From Nitriliruptoraceae bacterium (GTDB lineage Bacteria; Actinomycetota; Nitriliruptoria; Nitriliruptorales; Nitriliruptoraceae), in NCBI GenBank assembly GCA_007118045.1, contig SKTG01000047.1, forward strand, positions 1 through 5,973: 5,973 nucleotides of DNA, given 5' to 3'. Made by a program: the position numbers and the translations under genes. Each line of letters begins with the position of its first letter. Within the stretch, counting starts at the first letter, position 1. A model generated the notes under the pieces. That model searched no databases, was not told the DNA's origin, and saw nothing but the letters and a program-made list of their open reading frames with translations. Of the stretch, positions 1 through 5,436 are shown one piece after another.

Positions 1-179
1 CGTCGCGCTCACGTCGCAGCGACTTCGGGGGCGCGTGCGCTGCCACGCAGCGTTATCGTCGGTCCTGTATCGAGGCGCGGGTCGCGTGCCGTGGTACGAG
101 CTCGCACGGGGTGTCGATCGAGCCTTGGGGCAGTGCCCGACGAGTCGACGCGTCGTGGCGACCGGGGCGAAGGGTGATC
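1..179. other. Upstream region of the polysaccharide genes, no gene seen
   Basis: No open frame here has coding character beyond the high-GC background. The stretch probably holds the leader and perhaps the promoter of the sugar transferase gene, but no -35/-10 pair, terminator hairpin or operator stood out convincingly. Confidence 0.4.
169..174 (+). promoter_or_regulatory. Ribosome binding site of the sugar transferase gene
   Basis: GAAGGG sits 5 nt before the ATG at 180. It supports that start over the upstream in-frame GTG at 111, which has only a G-run immediately adjacent to it. The frame is open upstream, so the longer form (629 residues) cannot be strictly excluded. Confidence 0.55.
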
Positions 180-2000
180 ATGGACTGGACGAGGGGCAGC
201 ACGGACCTCACGGTTCCGGAGCGGCAGCCGCCGTCGCATCGTCGTGCCACGGGCGGACGCCGGGCCACCTCCGCGGCGCCTCGTCCGGCGACGGCCCGGA
301 TCGGAACCGAGCGCCAGCGAGCCGCTGGCACATCTCACGGGACCGGAACGGACGCCACCGATGTGGCCACCGGTCGCGTCCTCGACCTCGCCGCCGACAA
401 CGCCGCGCCCGACCGCGCCGTCGACGTCCCATCCACCGGGGCGCCGACGGGTCGTGTCGTCGACCTCGTCGCGGTCGAGGAGTCGACCGAGCCGGCCTTG
501 GGCCCTTACCCCGAGCTGGACGACATCGACGAGGTCGAAGGGTTCGCCGATCTCGATGCGTCGCGCACCGCGTCGCCGCCGTTGCGCCGGATCCTGATCC
601 TCGCCGATCAGCTCGTCATCGCTGCCGGATGGCTGGTGGCGTTCGCGGTGGGTTACCTGACCGGGGACATCGGCTTCGGTCCGTTGACCGCGATCGCGCA
701 GACGTTCCTGGTGCTCGCCGCCGGGGGCGTGTTGATGAGCGCGAGCGGGTTGTACCGCCGTCGTATCTGCGCGGTGCGATCGGCGGAGGTGGCGCGTATC
801 GCGCGGGTGAGTTTCGGCTTGGCGGTGACCACGGTCGTGATCCTGGCCACGATCGGGCGGACCGAGGCGCTGCTGGCCGGTGTGGTCGGCGGGTTCGCGT
901 GGTTCTCGCTGCTCACGTTGCAGCGCGGCGTCATGCGCGAGTGGATCCAGGGTCGCCGGGCCAGCGGGGACTTCGGGGCGCCGGTCGTGGTCGTCGGTGG
1001 CGGGTCCGACTCCACGGTCGAGACGGCCCGGTTGCTCGCCGAACACCCGGTGCTGGGATTCGAGGTCCAAGGCGTCGTGTGTCCGCCGACCGCGGCCGCG
1101 ACGGATGCGGCCTTCCCCTGGTTGGGCGACCCGAGCAGTCTGCTGGAGCAGCTCGCGCGGAGCCGGGCCTCGGGTGTGGTGCTGGATGCGGGCAGTCTGA
1201 CCGGGCACGAGTTGAACGCGTTCGTGCAGCGGTTGGCTGGCACGGGTCTGCACGTGCATATCTCGTCGGGGTTGCGGGGGATCGACTCGCGGCGGGTGAC
1301 GGTCTCGCCCATGGCGGATGAGACGTTCCTGCACGTCGCCCCGATCGGGTTGACGCGTCGGCAGGTCATTACCAAGCGGGTGCTCGACGTTGCGGTCGGC
1401 AGTCTGGCGCTGCTGGTGTTGGCGCCGGTGTTGGCGGTCTGCGCGTTGGTGGTGTGGGCGTACGACCGTGGGCCGGTGTTGTTCCGTCAGGAGCGGGTGG
1501 GTCAGCACGGTGAGCGGTTCACGCTGTACAAGATGCGCACGATGGTTGTGGATGCGGAGGCGCGCAGGGCGGAGTTGGAGGGTGAGAACGGGCGGTCGGG
1601 TCCGTTGTTCAAGCTGGCGCACGATCCGCGGGTGACCCCGTTCGGGCGGTTCTTGCGGGCGTCGAGCATCGATGAGATCCCGCAGCTGTTCAACGTGCTG
1701 GAGGGCACGATGAGTCTGGTGGGGCCGCGTCCGGCTCTGCCGGATGAGGTGGCGCAGTTCGATGATGCGTTGAACGAGCGGTTGACGGTCAAGCCCGGGG
1801 TGACCGGGTTGTGGCAGGTGGAGGCGAGGGATCTGCCCAGCTTCGAGCTGTACCGCCGCTACGACCTGTTGTACGTGCAGAACTGGTCCCTCGGGGTGGA
1901 CGTCGCCGTGATCGCCCGCACCACCGCCGTCGTCGGACTCCGCGCCATGCGCGCGCTGCTGCCCACCCGGTTGCGCCGCTCCGTCCCAGCTCTCGAGTGA
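180..2000 (+). CDS. Polyprenyl glycosylphosphotransferase (undecaprenyl-phosphate sugar-1-phosphate transferase)
   Basis: This membrane enzyme is expected to transfer a sugar-1-phosphate from a nucleotide sugar to undecaprenyl phosphate, the first committed step of exopolysaccharide or capsule repeat-unit synthesis. With the ATG at 180 it has 606 residues. Residues 1-137 are a long, low-complexity, probably cytoplasmic tail rich in Ala, Arg, Asp and Thr, ending in an acidic stretch. Four hydrophobic segments follow (about 138-158, 167-188, 208-226, 230-248). Next comes a CoA-binding-like domain with a VVVGGG nucleotide-fold start near 270. The bacterial sugar transferase domain (about 397-600) begins with a membrane helix (402-424) and holds the SIDEIPQL motif, with the family's catalytic Asp-Glu pair at D498-E499, then SLVGPRP and KPGVTGLWQV (from 538). 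The layout matches the WbaP/WcaJ-like class, though the tail makes it longer than the usual 450-500 residues. The ATG is preferred over an in-frame GTG at 111 because GAAGGG lies 5 nt upstream. The sugar substrate cannot be read from the sequence. Confidence 0.93.
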   Translation: MDWTRGSTDLTVPERQPPSHRRATGGRRATSAAPRPATARIGTERQRAAGTSHGTGTDATDVATGRVLDLAADNAAPDRAVDVPSTGAPTGRVVDLVAVEESTEPALGPYPELDDIDEVEGFADLDASRTASPPLRRILILADQLVIAAGWLVAFAVGYLTGDIGFGPLTAIAQTFLVLAAGGVLMSASGLYRRRICAVRSAEVARIARVSFGLAVTTVVILATIGRTEALLAGVVGGFAWFSLLTLQRGVMREWIQGRRASGDFGAPVVVVGGGSDSTVETARLLAEHPVLGFEVQGVVCPPTAAATDAAFPWLGDPSSLLEQLARSRASGVVLDAGSLTGHELNAFVQRLAGTGLHVHISSGLRGIDSRRVTVSPMADETFLHVAPIGLTRRQVITKRVLDVAVGSLALLVLAPVLAVCALVVWAYDRGPVLFRQERVGQHGERFTLYKMRTMVVDAEARRAELEGENGRSGPLFKLAHDPRVTPFGRFLRASSIDEIPQLFNVLEGTMSLVGPRPALPDEVAQFDDALNERLTVKPGVTGLWQVEARDLPSFELYRRYDLLYVQNWSLGVDVAVIARTTAVVGLRAMRALLPTRLRRSVPALE

Positions 2001-2162
2001 TCCGTTCGTCACGTCGGCTCGCGCTCCGGTACGTAAGGATGCGCCGTCAGGACGGGCGGGGCTCGGTGTCGTCATCGCAGCTCGGGGCGGGACCGCCGCG
2101 ACCATGAGTCTGCTCGTTCGGCCGGTCCGCAACCGGGTCGGGCGCGAAGGGAACCGACGAAC
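2001..2162 (+). other. Intergenic spacer between sugar transferase and glycosyltransferase genes
   Basis: This is a 162-nt gap between two co-directional genes. No strong terminator hairpin or T-run and no convincing promoter is visible, so read-through from the sugar transferase gene is plausible. The only structured element is a 20-codon open frame (2104-2166) whose stop overlaps the glycosyltransferase start. It is listed separately as a finding. Confidence 0.4.
2146..2152 (+). promoter_or_regulatory. Ribosome binding site of the GT4 glycosyltransferase gene
   Basis: GAAGGGA lies 10 nt before the ATG at 2163. It is nearly the same sequence as the site in front of the sugar transferase gene and supports the chosen start. 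Confidence 0.55.
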
Positions 2163-3350
2163 ATGACCAACATCGGCTTGGTGACCGACGAGATGATCCA
2201 TCTCGCGGGGAGCCGCACGGGCGGGTTCGGCTGGGCGACCCGCACCTTGCACCACGAGTTGGCCGCCCACCCGGAGCTCGACGGCGACCCGGTGGTGATC
2301 ACCCGCAACGACGCGGTTCGGCGCGCGAACGGTGGGCTCGGCCGCGTCGGGCCGGACAGCGGTCGGCGGGACCTGCTGGCGTTGCGGCCGACACTCGACC
2401 GCGACCCGATCGGCCTCGCTCGCCTGATGCGCCACCGCTTCCGGGCCTTCGTGCTGATCGACTACCGGCCCAAGTACGCCTCGCTGCTGCGCACCTTCCG
2501 GCGTACCCCCGTCGTGCTGTGGAGCCGTGACCCCAGGGGTCCCGAACAACAGGCTCAGATCGAGACGCTCCGCGAGCCCGGCTACCCCGACCTCCGGCCG
2601 TCCGGGATCGACCGGATCGCCACGGAGCGCTTGCCGGAGGCGCTCGCCGGTCGTGAGGCCGGCTCGGGCTTCCAGCTAGCCGTGGTCACCCCCTTCCTAC
2701 AGGAGCGCATCGCCGGCGCCTACGGGATCGAACCCGGAGCCGTCACCCACCTACCCAACATCCTGCCACCCGTCGATGTCCGGCCCGAGGACCGCTCCGA
2801 GCGGCCGACGATCGTGACGGTGGGACGGCTCGATGCCATCAAGCGCACCTGGGTGGCCGTCGAGCTCGCCCGGCGCCTGCCGGACGTCGACTTCGTCATC
2901 GCCGGGAAGCGGCATGCAGACTCGCGGTGGGAACCGACCAGCCTGCCCGACAACGTCGAGTTGGCTGGCGAGGTCACCGGTGAGGCCAAGGACCGGCTCT
3001 ACCGCCGCGCCTGGCTGCTGCTCAACACCTCGATCCACGAGGGGCTGCCGGTCACCTTCCAGGAGGCACTGGCCTACCAGGTCCCGGTCGTGAGCTACCT
3101 CGACCCGGAGCAGGTGCCCAGCCGGTTCGGTCATGCCGCCGGCCCCGAACCCGGCGACGGTCTCGCCGGCGTGGACCGGTTGGAGCAGGGGGTGCGATCC
3201 CTGCTCGAGGACCACGAGCGGCGCGAGGCGTGCGGTCGGAACGGCCAGGCTTGGGTCCGGGAGACGCACAACCGGCAGCGGTTCCACGCGGCGTGGCAGG
3301 AGCTGGCCAGGGCCTGGACGAGCGTGCCGGGATCTCTGGTTCGGTCGTGA
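2163..3350 (+). CDS. GT4-family (GT-B fold) glycosyltransferase
   Basis: This predicted cytoplasmic or membrane-associated retaining glycosyltransferase (395 residues, a normal family length) should move a sugar from a nucleotide donor onto a growing lipid-linked glycan. The N-terminal half has a glycine-rich TGGFGWA loop near residues 19-25, where GT-B enzymes often contact substrate, and an unusual W-S-R-D-P-R stretch at 120-125. The C-terminal half is clearly of the GT4/glycosyl transferase group 1 type. TVGRLDAIKR (219-228) carries the donor-phosphate-binding Arg and Lys of the family, followed by DFVIAGK. HEGLPVTFQEALA carries the E-x7-E motif (E293 and E301) that binds the donor sugar and nucleotide. 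No signal peptide or membrane span is seen. Its stop overlaps the next gene's GTG start in GTGA, so expression of the two is coupled. Placement after the sugar transferase suggests it adds the second or a later sugar of the repeat unit. Donor and acceptor are unknown. Confidence 0.9.
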   Translation: MTNIGLVTDEMIHLAGSRTGGFGWATRTLHHELAAHPELDGDPVVITRNDAVRRANGGLGRVGPDSGRRDLLALRPTLDRDPIGLARLMRHRFRAFVLIDYRPKYASLLRTFRRTPVVLWSRDPRGPEQQAQIETLREPGYPDLRPSGIDRIATERLPEALAGREAGSGFQLAVVTPFLQERIAGAYGIEPGAVTHLPNILPPVDVRPEDRSERPTIVTVGRLDAIKRTWVAVELARRLPDVDFVIAGKRHADSRWEPTSLPDNVELAGEVTGEAKDRLYRRAWLLLNTSIHEGLPVTFQEALAYQVPVVSYLDPEQVPSRFGHAAGPEPGDGLAGVDRLEQGVRSLLEDHERREACGRNGQAWVRETHNRQRFHAAWQELARAWTSVPGSLVRS

Positions 3351-4600
3351 CGTCCGGTTCGGCGGACCAACGGGGCGTTGGTCCGTCGCCGCTCGTGGCT
3401 GCCGCCGGGACCGAGGTTCCCGACCCGTCACGGTCGAGCGCACGCCTGCGTCGAGCCGTCGACCGCGGCCTGCGCGAGCTCCGAGCGATGCGAGGTTCGC
3501 GCGCGCTCGTCCGCCACCAGCGTGCACGTCTGCGCCCCGGGTTGTACGTGGTCTGTGGTCGCGACGGCGAGGTGTGGCGTCACTGGCGGCAGCGGATGCC
3601 CGCGCACCTGTACCTGACCAAGGTCGAGCCCCGGATCCGTGGCGCGGTCGGGCGCCACCCGCTCTGGCGGGTCAGGCGTGGCCTGGTGCGCACCGCGCAG
3701 TTCCTGATCGCACCCGGGGTCTTGTGGCTGCGACCGGGACCCGGTGACGGCCGGTTCGCGATCGCGGTCGCCGCGCGCGACGGTGGGTGTGTGTTGCTCG
3801 CACCCGCGGCCGGGCTGGTCGCCCGACGGCCCCCCTGGGGACCCTTGCCGCGACGTCAGCTCGCGCTCGCGGCCCGCTGGGCCGAGCATCACACCGAGCC
3901 GGAGGTCGAGGTCGGCGACGACGGTCGATGGATCGTCGAGAGCTACGTCGAGGGCGATCACCTTGGCTCGCTGCCGGTCGAGGTCCAGCTCGACGTGGTC
4001 AGACGGCTGTTCGCCGCCGCCACCCGACTGGCGGCCTCGGCCTCGCAGGGCGACGCCGAAGCCCTCTACGCCCCGATGTTCCACGGCACGATCCGGCCGG
4101 AACTTCCCGAGGAGCTGCGTCATCACCTCGAGACGCACCGGAACGAGATCCGCAGGTGGCCGCTGGTGCCGACCGCCGCCGACTGCCACGTCCGCAACCT
4201 GCTCGTCACGCCCGACCGCCGCCCGGTGCTGATCGACACGTGGCCCCTCGAGCTCCGCCCGTTCTTCTACGACGCCGTGTACCTGGCCACCCACGTCCCG
4301 CCAGCGCTGCCCCGGCTGCGACATGCGTTCCTCGACGGCGCGTTCGACGCCGAACTGGTCGCGCTGTTCGCCGCCGCGGGACTCGAGCTCGACCCCACGC
4401 CGGCCAGCCGTCGCGCGCTCGCCGGCATGGTGCTGCTGCTGCGTGCTGTCCGCGAGATGGGTCTGCTCGGCGGCGATCGGCCTGGCTACGAGGCCGAGGT
4501 GGCGGCTGGCAAGGCGAGCGAACACCTCGTCACGGACCCGGAGCGCTTCGTCGCCGTCGTCGCGAGGAACTGGCGGACGAGCATCCTCGCGGAACGCTGA
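3347..4600 (+). CDS. Protein-kinase-fold (APH/choline-kinase-like) phosphotransferase homologue
   Basis: The C-terminal half resembles the aminoglycoside phosphotransferase/choline kinase branch of the kinase fold. It reads A-A-D-C-H-V-R-N-L-L-V, placing a catalytic-loop-type Asp at D279 and Asn at N284 (the D-x4-N spacing of HGDxxxxN), then VLIDTWP with D297 where the metal-binding Asp sits. WIVESYVEG (195-203) looks like the hinge, and residues about 123-155 look like a beta-rich N-lobe. A clear ATP-binding Lys and Gly-rich loop are not obvious, so it may be diverged or inactive. The first 60 residues are low-complexity and Arg-rich. The frame is open upstream, but GTG at 3347 is chosen because it overlaps the previous stop as GTGA. 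That gives 417 residues. An ATG at 3488 is an alternative. The gene lies between a glycosyltransferase and a G-R-H-R protein, so a role in phosphorylating a sugar, lipid or glycan is plausible but inferred. The substrate is unknown. Confidence 0.7.
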   Translation: MTSGSADQRGVGPSPLVAAAGTEVPDPSRSSARLRRAVDRGLRELRAMRGSRALVRHQRARLRPGLYVVCGRDGEVWRHWRQRMPAHLYLTKVEPRIRGAVGRHPLWRVRRGLVRTAQFLIAPGVLWLRPGPGDGRFAIAVAARDGGCVLLAPAAGLVARRPPWGPLPRRQLALAARWAEHHTEPEVEVGDDGRWIVESYVEGDHLGSLPVEVQLDVVRRLFAAATRLAASASQGDAEALYAPMFHGTIRPELPEELRHHLETHRNEIRRWPLVPTAADCHVRNLLVTPDRRPVLIDTWPLELRPFFYDAVYLATHVPPALPRLRHAFLDGAFDAELVALFAAAGLELDPTPASRRALAGMVLLLRAVREMGLLGGDRPGYEAEVAAGKASEHLVTDPERFVAVVARNWRTSILAER

Positions 4601-5358
4601 TGTCCACCCGTGACGCTCCCGGGACGCTGACCGCCCAGCGTGTGCTCGCCACGAGATGGGCCCGGTACGGGGTCTCGTGCCTTCGTGGTGACACCGTCAC
4701 GGACCGGATCCGGCGGTTACCTCCCCGCCGATCGCCGGCGCTGTGGTGGGTTCGGTTGTCCGACCTCGAGCTCACCGGCTACGTCGCCGAGGTTGCGCCG
4801 CCCGGCGCGCGGGTCCTGCCGGGGGAGTGGGACCGCGAACAGGTCCGCGAGCGCGTCCCGATCCGTGAGCCCGCGCCCGCCGACCTGCCCCGATGGGAGA
4901 AGCACGAGACCGTGCGGCTGCTCTTCGTGGCGGGTCACGATCACCGGGAGACCCCCGAGTACGCGGCGATGTGCCACGGCATCGAGGTGGGTGAGCCGCG
5001 CAAGGGCCGCGGGACACTCCAGGAGGTGGAGCGCTACTTCGTCGAGTTGCGCGCCCTGTACCGCTCCATGGCCGTCGACGGCTACCGCACCTCCGTCGAG
5101 CGCGGGCAGAGGGAGATCGACGAGGCTCGGCTGTTCGTCACCCGCGACGGTCGGCTCTGTCACGGCATGCACGGCCGTCACCGCATCGCGATCGCGGACC
5201 TGCTCGGCATCCGCTGGGTGCCGATGGTGCTCTTCGGGGTGCACCCGGGATGGGTCGAGCAGCTGTGCGGGCCGCGAACCCGGCTCCCGCACCGGGCGTT
5301 GACGAGCTGGCTCGACCAGCACGACGGGCTGCGGCGCGACCACGGTCGCGCGGGCTGA
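4600..5358 (+). CDS. ParB/sulfiredoxin-like (G-R-H-R motif) protein of a polysaccharide locus, function unknown
   Basis: This is a 252-residue soluble protein of unknown function with no signal peptide or membrane span. Its C-terminal third reads T-R-D-G-R-L, then HGMHGRHRIAIADLLG with G192-R193-H194-R195, then IRWVPMVLFGVHPGW. This is the order seen in the ParB N-terminal/sulfiredoxin/free-serine-kinase superfamily: a strand, a G-x-H-R or G-x-x-R phosphate-binding turn, a helix, then a VP strand. Upstream are a P-G-E-W-D-R stretch (74-79) and a linking helical region (about 140-175), an arrangement I recall from uncharacterised proteins in archaeal and bacterial surface-glycan loci. The sulfiredoxin cysteine of G-C-H-R is replaced by Arg193, so sulfiredoxin activity is unlikely. 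No helix-turn-helix of a partition ParB is evident. The start is the ATG at 4600, which shares one base with the preceding stop (TGATG) and so is translationally coupled. The N-terminus is Arg-rich. Confidence 0.72.
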   Translation: MSTRDAPGTLTAQRVLATRWARYGVSCLRGDTVTDRIRRLPPRRSPALWWVRLSDLELTGYVAEVAPPGARVLPGEWDREQVRERVPIREPAPADLPRWEKHETVRLLFVAGHDHRETPEYAAMCHGIEVGEPRKGRGTLQEVERYFVELRALYRSMAVDGYRTSVERGQREIDEARLFVTRDGRLCHGMHGRHRIAIADLLGIRWVPMVLFGVHPGWVEQLCGPRTRLPHRALTSWLDQHDGLRRDHGRAG

Positions 5359-5436
5359 GGCGCGTCCGCCGTGCGTTCGTGCGCGCAGCGAGCGACCGGG
5401 CCGCGAGTGCCTGTACCTACGGCCACCGCGGCTTCG
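5359..5436. other. Convergent junction between the polysaccharide genes and the ABC ATPase remnant
   Basis: This short stretch separates the + strand gene ending at 5358 from the - strand frame whose stop is at 5437-5439. I see no gene, no strong hairpin with a T-run and no insertion-sequence end. It adjoins an unusually AT-rich pocket (about 5449-5470) that contains repeated CGTCA/TGACG pentamers. Confidence 0.4.

Noticed and set aside
35..1321. 428-residue open frame on the + strand in another frame over the sugar transferase
   Set aside because: It is a low-complexity Arg/Gly/Ala translation with no motif, overlapping a gene with clear family motifs.
2001..2045. Possible promoter (TTCGTC ... 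AAGGAT) after the sugar transferase gene
   Set aside because: The hexamers match consensus poorly and the spacing (24 nt) is too long.
9..2549. 846-residue open frame on the - strand
   Set aside because: It is antisense to the well-supported sugar transferase and glycosyltransferase genes. Its composition is Arg/Pro/His/Gln-rich without any domain motif, which is typical of antisense frames in very high-GC DNA.
3230..3346. Upstream extension of the kinase-fold gene inside the glycosyltransferase gene
   Set aside because: The frame is open from 3230 but would overlap the glycosyltransferase by about 120 nt with low-complexity sequence. The GTGA overlap at 3347 is a much better start.
3428..4525. 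365-residue open frame on the - strand
   Set aside because: It is antisense to the kinase-fold gene, rich in Arg/Gln/Val/Pro, and shows no recognisable motif.
3787..4599. Upstream extension of the G-R-H-R protein frame
   Set aside because: It is a shadow translation inside the kinase-fold gene, extremely Arg-rich. The ATG at 4600 in TGATG is the credible start.
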